DNA from: an uncultured Eisenbergiella sp.
Lineage (GTDB): Bacteria; Bacillota; Clostridia; Lachnospirales; Lachnospiraceae
Direction of reading: 5' to 3'
DNA: 42,936 nt
Assembly (NCBI GenBank): GCA_947631815.1
Contig: CANRMT010000011.1
Location: 1-42,936, forward strand
Shown here: one piece after another, positions 33,065 to 41,531 of the stretch
Numbering within the stretch: position 1 is the stretch's first letter
How the letters are laid out: each line of letters starts with the position of its first letter
Program-made: the position numbers and the translations under genes
Notes under the pieces: generated by a model
The model's database searches: none
Told to the model about the DNA's origin: nothing
The model's input: the letters and a program-made list of their open reading frames with translations, nothing else

Positions 33065-34477
33065 ATGGCTGAGAAGAAAAAGAAAAAACACTATTCCGGC
33101 ATCGGCGGACAGGCGGTGCTGGAAGGCGTGATGATGAAAAACGGGGATCGGTATGCGGTGGCCGTGCGGAAGCCGGACGGCGCGATCGAGGTGAAAACGG
33201 AAGAGCATACCGGCGTCTGGGGACAGAAGGCGATGGCAAAGGTCCCCTTCGTCCGGGGTATTTTTAATTTTGTGGATTCTCTCGTGCTGGGGATGCGGAC
33301 GCTGACCTGGTCGGCGGAGTTTTACGAGGAGGAGCCGAAGGCGGAGGAGAAGGCCCCCGGGAAGGCGAAGGCGCTTTCCGAGCGGCTCGTGACGGGGCTG
33401 ACGGTGGTGTTTTCGCTTTTGATGGCGGTGGGGATCTTCATTGTGCTCCCGTATCTGATCAGCGGCCTGTTTTCCTCCTATGTCCGCAATGCCTCGCTGC
33501 TGGCGATCCTGGAGGGGGTCCTGCGCATCCTGATCTTTTTGGGATATGTGCTGGCCATTTCCGCCATGAAGGATATCCGCCGGGTCTACATGTACCACGG
33601 CGCGGAGCACAAATGCATCAACTGTCTGGAGAAGGGACGGGAGCTCACGGTGAAAAACGTGCGCAAAAGCTCCCGGCAGCACCGGCGCTGCGGCACCAGC
33701 TTTTTGCTCTTCGTGATGCTGATCAGCGTGATCCTTTTCATGTTCATACGGGTATCCGATCCCGTGCAGCGTCTGGCGCTCCGGCTGGCACTGATCCCGG
33801 TGATCGCGGGCATTTCCTATGAGATCATCCGCCTGGCGGGCAGATACGACAACATCCTGGTGCGCATCATTTCGGCGCCCGGCATGCTTTTGCAGCGCCT
33901 GACCACGCGGGAGCCTGACGACGATATGATCGAGGTCGCCATCGCGTCCGTGGAGGCGGTTTTTGACTGGAAAGCGTTTTTAAGGGAAGAATTCGGGTAT
34001 GATATAGATGCCTGGAAGCAGCAGCGGAAGGACGGAAAGAACGGCGTCCGGGAGGCGGAGGATCAGATGCAGAGAGCGCGTCAGGAAATGGACGATGCCG
34101 TGCAGAAGGCCTCCGAGAGGCTGAGAGCGGCCGGAGAAGCCATCCGCAGGACGGGACGGATCCCCGTGGAGGAGATCGCCCGCGGGATGGAAGCCGCTGC
34201 GCTTCAGGCGGATGCAGCTCCTGAGGAGGAGACCGCCGCGTTCCGGGGGGATGAGATTTCCGAGGAGGAGGCCGACGCGCTTCGGGCGGATGCAGTTTCA
34301 GAGGAAGAGGTTGCCGCATTCCAGGCGGATGCGGTTCCCGAGGAGACCGCTGCATTTCAGACGGATGCGGTCCCTGAGGAGGAGGCCGCCGCGTTTCAGG
34401 CAGGCGCAGTCCCCGAGGAAGAAGCCGCGGAGCGGGCGGAGATGCCGGGGTCTGTTTCCGGCGGGGAGCAGCCATGA
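33065..34477 (+). CDS. YqhQ-like DUF1385 membrane protein with repeat tail
   Basis: The protein has 470 residues. After a lysine-rich start it shows the DUF1385 pattern: YSGIGGQAVLEGVMMK, VPFVRGIFNFVDSL, a membrane segment near 120-145 and another near 165-180, then MYHGAEHKCINC with a later HRRCGTSFL and two further membrane segments. The GAEHK motif with its nearby cysteines and histidines looks like a metal site, but the biochemical role is unknown. Beyond residue 320 are a helical charged region and six 13-residue acidic repeats (379-455). In Firmicutes this gene commonly precedes prmC and prfA, as here. The start overlaps prmC by four bases at its end. The ribosome site is weak. Confidence 0.9.
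   Translation: MAEKKKKKHYSGIGGQAVLEGVMMKNGDRYAVAVRKPDGAIEVKTEEHTGVWGQKAMAKVPFVRGIFNFVDSLVLGMRTLTWSAEFYEEEPKAEEKAPGKAKALSERLVTGLTVVFSLLMAVGIFIVLPYLISGLFSSYVRNASLLAILEGVLRILIFLGYVLAISAMKDIRRVYMYHGAEHKCINCLEKGRELTVKNVRKSSRQHRRCGTSFLLFVMLISVILFMFIRVSDPVQRLALRLALIPVIAGISYEIIRLAGRYDNILVRIISAPGMLLQRLTTREPDDDMIEVAIASVEAVFDWKAFLREEFGYDIDAWKQQRKDGKNGVREAEDQMQRARQEMDDAVQKASERLRAAGEAIRRTGRIPVEEIARGMEAAALQADAAPEEETAAFRGDEISEEEADALRADAVSEEEVAAFQADAVPEETAAFQTDAVPEEEAAAFQAGAVPEEEAAERAEMPGSVSGGEQP
34199..34429 (+). repeat. 39-bp tandem repeat (6 units) in the yqhQ-like gene
   Basis: Six units encode A-(F/L)-x-A-D-A-V-(P/S)-E-E-E-x-A; the fourth has lost one codon, so the frame is kept. Unit length and acidity suggest a flexible negatively charged tail, possibly variable between strains. 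Confidence 0.9.
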
Positions 34478-35322
34478 CTCTGGGAGAGCTTTACGAGTGG
34501 GGCAGGCGGATCCTTCGGGAGACCGGAATAGAAGAGGCCGGGACGGACGCGCGGCTTTTGCTGGAATCCTGCTGTCAGGTCACGTACAGTACGCTGCTGG
34601 CGCACCCGGACCGGGAGATTGAAAAGGAGCAGGAGGAAGCGTACAGGACGCTGATCGGAAAGCGGAGCGCCCATGTGCCGCTGGCATATCTGACCGGCGT
34701 GCAGGGATTCATGGGGCTGGATTTTTGTGTGAACGGGGACGTGCTGATCCCCCGGCAGGATACGGAAACGCTGGTGGAGGAGGTCATGAAGCAGCTTCAC
34801 GACGGCTTCCGGATCCTGGATCTGTGCACCGGCTCCGGCTGTATCCTGTTGAGCCTCCTGCATTATTCCAACGGCTGTACGGGCGTCGGATCGGATATTT
34901 CCGGGGCGGCGCTGGAGGTGGCCAGGGAGAACGCCGTCAGGCTGGGAGAGCCTTTGGCCCGATTCGTGCAGAGCGACCTGTTTGAAAAGATAGAAGGAAA
35001 GTATGAGATCATCGTATCCAATCCGCCCTACATCCGCACGGATGTGATCGGGACGCTGATGGAGGAGGTGCGCCTGCACGAGCCTCTTTCGGCGCTGGAC
35101 GGCCGTGCGGACGGCCTGTATTTTTACAGAAGGATCATCCCGGAGGCGAAAAAATACCTTTGCGGAGGGGGAATGCTCTTTCTGGAGATCGGTTATGACC
35201 AGCGGGAGAGCGTGACGCGGCTGATGGAAGAAGCCGGATATCGGGATGTGACGGCCGTGCGGGATCTGGCCGGGCTGGACCGGGTGGTATACGGATGCTT
35301 TTATGGAGGAGAGAATGTTTGA
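34474..35322 (+). CDS. prmC: release factor glutamine methyltransferase PrmC
   Basis: The 282-residue enzyme methylates the glutamine of the GGQ motif in release factors. It has the N-terminal helical domain, the SAM-binding segment [16 protein letters not shown] (about 113-128), and the substrate-binding NPPY at 183-186. It overlaps prfA, which encodes its substrate, by eight bases, and the preceding gene by four. Confidence 0.96.
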   Translation: MTLGELYEWGRRILRETGIEEAGTDARLLLESCCQVTYSTLLAHPDREIEKEQEEAYRTLIGKRSAHVPLAYLTGVQGFMGLDFCVNGDVLIPRQDTETLVEEVMKQLHDGFRILDLCTGSGCILLSLLHYSNGCTGVGSDISGAALEVARENAVRLGEPLARFVQSDLFEKIEGKYEIIVSNPPYIRTDVIGTLMEEVRLHEPLSALDGRADGLYFYRRIIPEAKKYLCGGGMLFLEIGYDQRESVTRLMEEAGYRDVTAVRDLAGLDRVVYGCFYGGENV

Positions 35323-36385
35323 CAGGCTGGAGGATCTTCTGATCCGCTATGAAGAGATCGTGGAAGAGCTGGGCGAGCCTTCGGTGAGCGCGAATCCGGA
35401 ACGGCTCCGGAGGCTCATGAAGGAGCAGAGCGATCTGACGCCGATCGTGGAGGCCTATCGGGAATATAAAAGACGGAATCAGGACATCCAGGACAGTCTC
35501 GCCATGCTGGACGGGGAAAAGGACGCGGAAATGCGGGAGCTTCTGAAGGAAGAACTGGCGGAGGCCCGGAGCCGTGTCCAAGAGCTGGAAACACAGATGA
35601 AGGTGCTGCTCCTGCCGAAAGACCCGAACGACGACAAAAATGTCATCGTGGAGATCCGGGCCGGGGCCGGAGGCGACGAGGCGGCGCTGTTTGCGGCGCA
35701 GATGTACCGGCTTTACGTCCGCTATGCGGAACGGCAGCGCTGGCGCGTGGAGACGATGGACGCGGAGGAGATCGGGATCGGCGGCATGAAATATGTCAGC
35801 TTCATGATCACCGGTCAGGGCGCTTATTCCCGTCTGAAATATGAGAGCGGCGTGCATCGGGTGCAGCGGGTGCCAGAGACCGAGAGCGGCGGAAGGATCC
35901 ACACGTCCACCATCACGGTGGCCATCATGCCGGAGGTGGAGGATTTCGATGTGGAGATCGATATGAACGACTGCCGCTTTGACGTGTTCCGGGCTTCCGG
36001 AAACGGCGGGCAGTGCGTCAATACCACGGATTCCGCGGTACGGCTGACGCATATCCCCACGGGGATCGTCATTTCCTGTCAGGATGAAAAGAGCCAGCTC
36101 AAGAACAAAGACAAGGCGCTGAAGGTGCTGCGGGCCAAGCTCTATGACCTGGAGCAGCAGAAGCGGCATGACGAAGAGGCGGAGCTGAGGCGCAGTCAGG
36201 TGGGGAGCGGGGACCGTTCCGAAAAGATCCGGACCTACAATTTTCCGCAGGGGCGTGTCACGGACCATCGCATCAAGCTGACCCTGTACAAGATCGATTC
36301 CGTCATGGACGGGGACCTGCAGGAGCTCATCGACAGCCTGACGGCGGCGGACCAGGCCGCGAAGCTGGCAAAAATGAATCAGTGA
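35315..36385 (+). CDS. prfA: peptide chain release factor 1
   Basis: The 356-residue RF1 reads UAA and UAG. The codon-recognition tripeptide is PET at 187-189 (the PxT motif of RF1, not the SPF of RF2). The catalytic GGQ is at 231-233, followed by [10 protein letters not shown] as in many Firmicutes. GGAGGAGA precedes the ATG within the end of prmC; this start fits the family N-terminus MFDRLEDL. A strong terminator follows. Confidence 0.97.
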   Translation: MFDRLEDLLIRYEEIVEELGEPSVSANPERLRRLMKEQSDLTPIVEAYREYKRRNQDIQDSLAMLDGEKDAEMRELLKEELAEARSRVQELETQMKVLLLPKDPNDDKNVIVEIRAGAGGDEAALFAAQMYRLYVRYAERQRWRVETMDAEEIGIGGMKYVSFMITGQGAYSRLKYESGVHRVQRVPETESGGRIHTSTITVAIMPEVEDFDVEIDMNDCRFDVFRASGNGGQCVNTTDSAVRLTHIPTGIVISCQDEKSQLKNKDKALKVLRAKLYDLEQQKRHDEEAELRRSQVGSGDRSEKIRTYNFPQGRVTDHRIKLTLYKIDSVMDGDLQELIDSLTAADQAAKLAKMNQ

Positions 36386-36398
36386 ATCGAAAAACATG

Positions 36399-36433
36399 CC
36401 CTCCCGGCCGAGTAAAAGCGGGAGGGTTTTTTT
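36399..36433 (+). terminator. prfA terminator
   Basis: CCCTCCCG at 36399-36406 pairs perfectly with CGGGAGGG at 36419-36426 and is followed by T7. Confidence 0.92.
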
Positions 36434-36606
36434 ACGTGGGAAAAGGGGTCTGTGCGTCGGAAAACGGGCCGGGCGCGGTCAAAAGGGCAGGGCTTCCCGT
36501 ACATCGGCAGGCTGTACGTCGACACGGCAGACCGGGGCTCTGATGTGTCACCGCAGCAGATTGGGAGCGGCAGCCCGCATGTCGGTGCGGTTAGAGCAAA
36601 ATTAGA

Positions 36607-36624
36607 GATTCCAGCGCTAGAATC
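36607..36624. promoter_or_regulatory. operator-like palindrome ahead of the ABC permease genes
   Basis: GATTC and GAATC flank a central AGCGCT, giving an 18-bp palindrome with one mismatched pair. It lies 57 bp upstream of the permease start. Its size and central symmetry suit a LacI-type regulator, but no such gene is present. The rest of 36434-36680 holds no gene that I can support. Confidence 0.4.
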
Positions 36625-36680
36625 CCTATAGGCCGGAGGGGAGACGACGGCGGAATACAGGAAGGAAACGGAGGCTGTCC

Positions 36681-37514
36681 ATGAAGAAAAAAAAGGAGCG
36701 GCGAAGCTTCGCCCTTTTTCTGCTGCCCGGTTTTACCGGCGTATGCGGTCTGGTGCTGGCGCCGTTCGCGGATGTCGTGAGGCGTTCTTTTGTTACGGCG
36801 GTGACGCAGGAATATGTGGGCTTGTCCAATTACAGGAGGGTTTTTGCCAACGAGGCCTTTCTGCTGGCGGTGAAAAATACCGTGCGTTTTACGGCCGTCA
36901 GCCTGCCCGTCCTGCTGACGCTGGGCCTGCTTTTGGCGATGCTGCTTTCCGGGCTGGCGAACGCGCAGATCTGGAAGTCCGTTTTTCTTTTGCCCATGGC
37001 GATGCCTGCGGCCACTGTGGCGATCGTCTGGAGGATGGTGTTCGCGGAGGGCGGCTTTCTGAATCTGGCGCTGGGGACCGATATCGACTATATGGAGACG
37101 GCCGGATCCTTCTGGGTCCTGGTGTTCAGCTATGTCTGGAAAAACCTGGGATATACCGTCATCCTCTGGCTGGCAGGGATCCATTCCGTCCCGCTGGACA
37201 CGACGGAGGCCGCGCGGGTGGACGGGGCGGAGACATGCAGGCTGTGGCGCTCCGTCATCCTGCCGCAGACGAGAGGCTCCTTTTACACCATCGCGGTGCT
37301 GTCCTTCCTGAACACGTTCAAGGCCTTCCGCGAGGCTTATCTGGTGGCGGGGGCATATCCGCAGGAGAGCATTTATCTCCTGTCGCATCTGTTCAACAAC
37401 TGGTTCGCCTCGCTGGACGTGGACAAGATGGCGGCGGCCGCCGTCTGTATGGCGGGCGTGCTGTTGATCTTCATCCTTCTCTTTTCGGCGCTCTGCCTGC
37501 GGGAGGATGACTGA
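36681..37514 (+). CDS. carbohydrate ABC transporter permease, MalF/UgpA type
   Basis: The protein has 277 residues with six predicted membrane helices. The EAA loop that contacts the ATPase is present (TEAARVDGAETCRLWRSVILP, split as EAARVDGAE and VILP, about 177-195). It matches the CUT1 sugar transporter permease family. GGAGG is six bases before the ATG. It overlaps or nearly abuts the following permease, its expected heterodimer partner. No substrate-binding protein precedes it, which is unusual, since CUT1 operons normally begin with one. Confidence 0.9.
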   Translation: MKKKKERRSFALFLLPGFTGVCGLVLAPFADVVRRSFVTAVTQEYVGLSNYRRVFANEAFLLAVKNTVRFTAVSLPVLLTLGLLLAMLLSGLANAQIWKSVFLLPMAMPAATVAIVWRMVFAEGGFLNLALGTDIDYMETAGSFWVLVFSYVWKNLGYTVILWLAGIHSVPLDTTEAARVDGAETCRLWRSVILPQTRGSFYTIAVLSFLNTFKAFREAYLVAGAYPQESIYLLSHLFNNWFASLDVDKMAAAAVCMAGVLLIFILLFSALCLREDD

Positions 37515-37557
37515 GGGAAGCGGCCGGGCAGAAACGCGGCCGCAGGGAGGGACTTGG

Positions 37558-38445
37558 ATGCGGGATGTTTCATTTGTGAAAATACGGCGCAGGATCAGAC
37601 ATTTCCTGCGGGAGCTGGCGCGGACCGTTCTGCTGGCCGTCCCGGCCTGCTTCATGCTGGCCCCGGCGGCGCTGCTCCTGTCCGGTTCCGTGATGAGCGG
37701 GCTGGAGCTGTCCGATGCGTTTGCGCCGATCCTGGGAAATGCGGAAGGGTATATCCGGTGGAACCTTCTGCCGGATTATCCGACCTTTGCGCACTATGGG
37801 AAGCTGCTGTTCTATACCCCGCAGTTTTTCACCGTGTTCTGGAACTCGGTCAAGATCGCGGCGCTCATCCTGGGGCTGCAGCTTCTTGTATCGGTCCCGT
37901 CGGCCTGGGCCTTCGCCGTCTATCGGTTCCGGTTCAGCCGCGCCCTGTTCGTGATATATGTGGTGCTGATGCTGATGCCGTTTCAGGTGACGATGCTCTC
38001 CCAATATCTGGTGCTGTCGAAGCTGAACGTCATGGACACCCACTGGGCGCTGATCCTCCCCGCCGCGTTTTCCACTTTTCCGGTCTTTCTGGTGTACAGG
38101 GGCTTCCGGGAGATCCCGAAGGGGCTTCTGGAGGCGGCGCGCATTGACGGAGCGGGGGAATTCGCCATTTTTACCCGGATCGGACTGCCGCTGGCCTCGG
38201 GCGGGATCCTGGCGGCCGGTGTGCTGGGATTTCTGGAATACTGGAACATGATCGAACAGCCGCTGGCGTTTCTGCGGACCAGGGCGCTGTGGCCGCTGTC
38301 CCTGTATCTGCCCTCCGATCTGGAGGGACAGGAGGGGAGCGCCTTTGCGGCATCCGTGATCATCCTGATCCCGGCGCTGTTCGTCTTCCTGCTGGGGCGG
38401 GATCATCTGGAGCGGGGGATCGTGACCTCCGCATTAAAGGAGTGA
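37558..38445 (+). CDS. carbohydrate ABC transporter permease, MalG/UgpE type
   Basis: The protein has 295 residues, with one N-terminal and five further membrane helices. The EAA loop reads LLEAARIDGAGEFAIFTRIGLP (key part EAARIDGAGE, about 185-200). AGGGAGG is seven bases before the ATG. With the previous gene it would make a complete membrane domain, but no ATPase gene follows; in Clostridia a shared MsmX-like ATPase encoded elsewhere can serve such pairs. Substrate unknown. Confidence 0.9.
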   Translation: MRDVSFVKIRRRIRHFLRELARTVLLAVPACFMLAPAALLLSGSVMSGLELSDAFAPILGNAEGYIRWNLLPDYPTFAHYGKLLFYTPQFFTVFWNSVKIAALILGLQLLVSVPSAWAFAVYRFRFSRALFVIYVVLMLMPFQVTMLSQYLVLSKLNVMDTHWALILPAAFSTFPVFLVYRGFREIPKGLLEAARIDGAGEFAIFTRIGLPLASGGILAAGVLGFLEYWNMIEQPLAFLRTRALWPLSLYLPSDLEGQEGSAFAASVIILIPALFVFLLGRDHLERGIVTSALKE

Positions 38446-38449
38446 GAGA

Positions 38450-39814
38450 ATGCATACAAAAAAAGTGTTGGCCGGGCTGGGGATCTTTTTGCTGTTCATG
38501 CTGTTCTGTACGGTGCTCTCCCGCGGGATCTACGCGATGATGCTGCCGCAGGTGACGCTGGAAAAGCCGAGGCGTTCCGCCATCGTCCATAAGGTCGAAG
38601 CGGTCGGCAGCGTGCGGCAGAGCAGGGAGACGGCGGTCTCCACGCTGCCGGGCATGATGGTGAAGGAGGTCTGCGTGCTGCCCGGGGATGTCGTGACGGA
38701 GGGACAGACGCTTTTTGAGCTGGATCTGGAGGACCTTTCGGAACAGATCGCGGAGGGACAGCGGGAGATCGAGTCGCAGAGGCTGCAGGTTTCCACGCTG
38801 CAGCACAATGTGGAGCTGAGCGCGGAGCAGAAAAACGATACCATGCTGCGTGCGGGGCAGGATATGCTGGACGCTATGGCGGATTCCGAGCTGGCCCTGC
38901 AGAGGGCGCTGGAGGATGAGGAGCAGGCGAAGCGGGAGCTGCGCAGCCTGGAATCGGCGATGCCCGAAAACGGATCGGACGATCCGGAGTATCCCATGTG
39001 GGAGAGCGAATGGAAGGCGCAGAAGGAGATCGTAAAGGCGGCGGAGCGGGCCAGTGAGGACGCCAGGAATGCGAAGGAGGAGGCCCTTCTGCAGGCCCAG
39101 CGCGATCTGGACGATGCGCTTTCCCAGGTGCCCTCGGACGCCTCTCTGGGGATCGCGCGGATGACGCTGGCGTCTCTCAGGCAGGAGCAGGAAAAGCTGC
39201 AGAAGCTGCTGGAGGAAAAGGGAGTTGTCGTATCGGACAGGGACGGCGTCATCACGCAGGTCCCCGTTTCCGTCGGGGAGCGGACGCCGGACGGCGCCGC
39301 CGTTCTGATGGCGGATCTGAGCCAGCCGCTGTTCTTCACCGTCGTGCTGGATCAGGAGCAGAAAAAATATGTGGACCCCGGCGAGGAGGCGGAGATTTCC
39401 TTCGCGGACGCTCTGCCGGGAAAGGGGATGAAGCTGACGGTGGACTATCTGGAGGAGCTTGCAGCGCAGCCGGGCAGCTACCGGGCGGTCTGCCGCCTGC
39501 CGGAGGGAACGGGCGTCATCGGCCAGAACGGAACGTTCCGCACAACCAGACAGTCGGAGACCTTCCCGTGCTGCATTCCCCTGAACGCCCTGTATACGGA
39601 TGCGAACCAGAGTCATTTTGTCTATGTCATGACGGAACGCGCCACGATCCTGGGAACCGAGCCGGTGGCGGAGAAGCGGATGGTGGAGGTGCTGGATCAG
39701 AACGAATCCCTGGCTGCCATCTCTCCCGGCACGGTGGGCGAGGATGAGGAGCTGATCGTGGGCAGCACGAAGGAATTCGCGGACGGAGAAGTGGTGCGGC
39801 GGAAGGAGGAATGA
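38450..39814 (+). CDS. HlyD/MacA-type membrane fusion (periplasmic adaptor-like) protein
   Basis: The protein has 454 residues. A single N-terminal membrane helix (about 6-28) is followed by a split lipoyl domain (VEAVGSVRQSRETAVSTLPG and, later, VSDRDGVITQVPVSVGE), which encloses a long helical hairpin (about 90-260, many Glu, Gln, Leu). A beta-barrel region and a final membrane-proximal domain follow. In Gram-positives such proteins usually partner MacB-like exporters. Here it lies four bases after a sugar-type permease in the same operon, an unexpected combination. It is followed by nested hairpin copy 3. Confidence 0.88.
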   Translation: MHTKKVLAGLGIFLLFMLFCTVLSRGIYAMMLPQVTLEKPRRSAIVHKVEAVGSVRQSRETAVSTLPGMMVKEVCVLPGDVVTEGQTLFELDLEDLSEQIAEGQREIESQRLQVSTLQHNVELSAEQKNDTMLRAGQDMLDAMADSELALQRALEDEEQAKRELRSLESAMPENGSDDPEYPMWESEWKAQKEIVKAAERASEDARNAKEEALLQAQRDLDDALSQVPSDASLGIARMTLASLRQEQEKLQKLLEEKGVVVSDRDGVITQVPVSVGERTPDGAAVLMADLSQPLFFTVVLDQEQKKYVDPGEEAEISFADALPGKGMKLTVDYLEELAAQPGSYRAVCRLPEGTGVIGQNGTFRTTRQSETFPCCIPLNALYTDANQSHFVYVMTERATILGTEPVAEKRMVEVLDQNESLAAISPGTVGEDEELIVGSTKEFADGEVVRRKEE

Positions 39815-39823
39815 CCGAAGCCC

Positions 39824-40054
39824 GCCAAAACCCCTGCCCGTCCCCCGAAAAGGTCCGCCCTCCGGCCCGGCTGCGGCGGATTCCTTTTCCGGACACGCTC
39901 GCGCTCGAAAAAAACGCAGCGGCACTAAGCTCAGCTTCGCCCAGAGGGCTCGCTTCGCTAAGTGCCGGCGTTTTTTTAACGGTCCGGGAAAATGGAATAC
40001 GCCGCGCCCGGGCCGGAGGGCGGACCTTTTCGGGGGACGGGCAGGGGTTTTGGC
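39824..40054. repeat. nested hairpin element, copy 3 (61-bp arms, reverse orientation)
   Basis: Left arm 39824-39884 and right arm 39994-40054 match in inverted orientation except at three positions near the inner end. The core is on the minus strand (39970 down to 39915) between A7 and T7 tracts. Its helices keep pairing although bases differ from copies 1 and 2: C39964-G39922, A39963-T39923, AGC 39959-39957 with GCT 39930-39928, and GCCC 39949-39946 with GGGC 39942-39939. The inner arm segment, ending in the TCCGG-type sequence, closely matches copy 2. It follows the adaptor gene by nine bases and should terminate its transcript. Confidence 0.88.
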
Positions 40055-40064
40055 AAAAAGGGGA

Positions 40065-40093
40065 TTGTGCTGCTGTCGAAAAAACGGTATACT
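40065..40093 (+). promoter_or_regulatory. promoter of the SPFH/zinc-ribbon operon
   Basis: TTGTGC at 40065-40070 and TATACT at 40088-40093 are 17 bases apart, starting just beyond hairpin copy 3. Confidence 0.7.
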
Positions 40094-40140
40094 GAAAAGT
40101 AGGATTTTGTACAGTCATACCGTGAAGGAGGCAGCGGAAG

Positions 40141-41493
40141 ATGGGAATTTTGAAAGTGGGGCTCCAGGCGGCGAAAAGCGTGTTGGCCGATCAATGGAGA
40201 GAATATTTTTACTGCCCGTCCATGGAGGCGGATGTGCTGGTGAAGAAGGGGGAAAACCGCAGGGCGAAGAGGGGCTTCCTGAACCGGGAAAGCGACAACC
40301 TGATCTCCAACGGTTCCATCATCGCCATCAATGAGGGGCAGTGCATGATGATCGTGGACCAGGGGTTCGTGACGGAGGTCTGCGCCGAGGCCGGTGAGTT
40401 CGTCTACGATACTTCGGCGGAGCCCAGTGTGTTTTACGGCGATCTCGGAGAGAGCGTGAAGCGCAGTCTGCAGCAGTTCGGCAGGAGAGTTTCCATGGGC
40501 GGCGATACCGGCCGGGACCAGCGCGTCTATTTTTTCAATACGAAAGAGATCCTGGGAAATAAATACGGCACGGCCAATCCGGTGCCCTTCCGCGTGGTGG
40601 ATGCCAATATCGGGCTGGATATCGATATCGCGATCCGCTGTCACGGGGAATACGCCTATCGGATCACGGACCCGGTCCTTTTTTATAAGAACATATGCGG
40701 AAACGTGGAGGACGAATTCACGAGGGATCGGATCGATTCCCAGCTCAAGAGCGAGCTGCTCACCGCCCTCCAGCCAGCCTTTGCCAAAATATCCGACATG
40801 GGCATCCGCTACAGCTCTCTGCCCGGACACGCGCAGGAGCTGGCCGATGCGCTGAACGAGGTGCTTTCCGAAAAATGGGGCGCGCGCTACGGCATCGTCA
40901 TCAGTTCTTTCGGCGTCAGCTCCGTGAAGGCGCCGGAGGAGGACGAGAAGATGATCCGGGAGCTGCAGCGCAACGCTGTGTTCCGCAATCCCAATATGGC
41001 GGCGGCCCAGCTGGTGGGCGCGCAGTCGGCGGCCATGCAGTCGGCGGCGGCCAATCAGAGCGCGGGGCCGATGATGGCCTTCGCGGGGATGAACATGGCG
41101 CAGAACGCGGGCGGCATGAACGCTTCGGATCTGTTCGCCATGGGGCAGAGGATGGAGGCGCAGAAGGCGGAGGCACAGCAGCAGGCGCAGAGACAGCCCA
41201 TGATGCGTCCAGGCAGGACGGACACGGGATGGACCTGCAGCTGCGGCGCATCCGGGAACACCGGGAAGTTCTGTGCCGAGTGCGGGAAGCCCAGGCCGGA
41301 ACAGAACTTTTGGACCTGCAGCTGCGGCGCGCAGAATAAGGGCAGATTCTGCAGCGAATGCGGGAAGCCCAAACCGGCGGGAGCGCTGCAGTACCGCTGC
41401 GATAAGTGCGGCTGGGAACCCGAGGATCCGGCGCATCCCCCGAAGTTCTGCCCGGAATGCGGCGATCCCTTTGACGCGGCGGACACCATTTGA
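40141..41493 (+). CDS. SPFH-domain protein (YdjI/virion-core-like) with C-terminal zinc ribbons
   Basis: The protein has 450 residues. The N-terminal SPFH (flotillin/band 7-like) domain spans about 25-300, with FLNRESDNLISNGSIIAINE-type core (for example GSIIAINEGQ) and GDLGESVKRS. An Ala/Met/Gln-rich linker follows, then three zinc-ribbon-like units in the last 95 residues (TCSCG with FCAECGKP, TCSCG with FCSECGKP, and CDKCG with FCPECGDP). Bacillus YdjI belongs to this family; it localises to membranes together with the zinc-ribbon protein YdjG and with YdjH in the PspA-linked ydjFGHI operon. GTGAAGGAGG lies ahead of the ATG. The next gene encodes a zinc-ribbon membrane protein, consistent with that system. 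Confidence 0.87.
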   Translation: MGILKVGLQAAKSVLADQWREYFYCPSMEADVLVKKGENRRAKRGFLNRESDNLISNGSIIAINEGQCMMIVDQGFVTEVCAEAGEFVYDTSAEPSVFYGDLGESVKRSLQQFGRRVSMGGDTGRDQRVYFFNTKEILGNKYGTANPVPFRVVDANIGLDIDIAIRCHGEYAYRITDPVLFYKNICGNVEDEFTRDRIDSQLKSELLTALQPAFAKISDMGIRYSSLPGHAQELADALNEVLSEKWGARYGIVISSFGVSSVKAPEEDEKMIRELQRNAVFRNPNMAAAQLVGAQSAAMQSAAANQSAGPMMAFAGMNMAQNAGGMNASDLFAMGQRMEAQKAEAQQQAQRQPMMRPGRTDTGWTCSCGASGNTGKFCAECGKPRPEQNFWTCSCGAQNKGRFCSECGKPKPAGALQYRCDKCGWEPEDPAHPPKFCPECGDPFDAADTI

Positions 41494-41531
41494 GAGAAAA
41501 CGGCCGGGCAGCGGCCGGAGCGAGGAGAGAG

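Noticed and set aside
35873-35881. Release factor 2 instead of RF1
   Set aside because: The recognition tripeptide is PET (PxT class) and no programmed frameshift is present, so this is RF1.
36396-36605. Open frame in the gap between prfA and the ABC permeases, considered as a remnant of a binding-protein gene
   Set aside because: It is Arg/Ser/Gly-rich, starts within the prfA terminator and has no similarity to a solute-binding protein.
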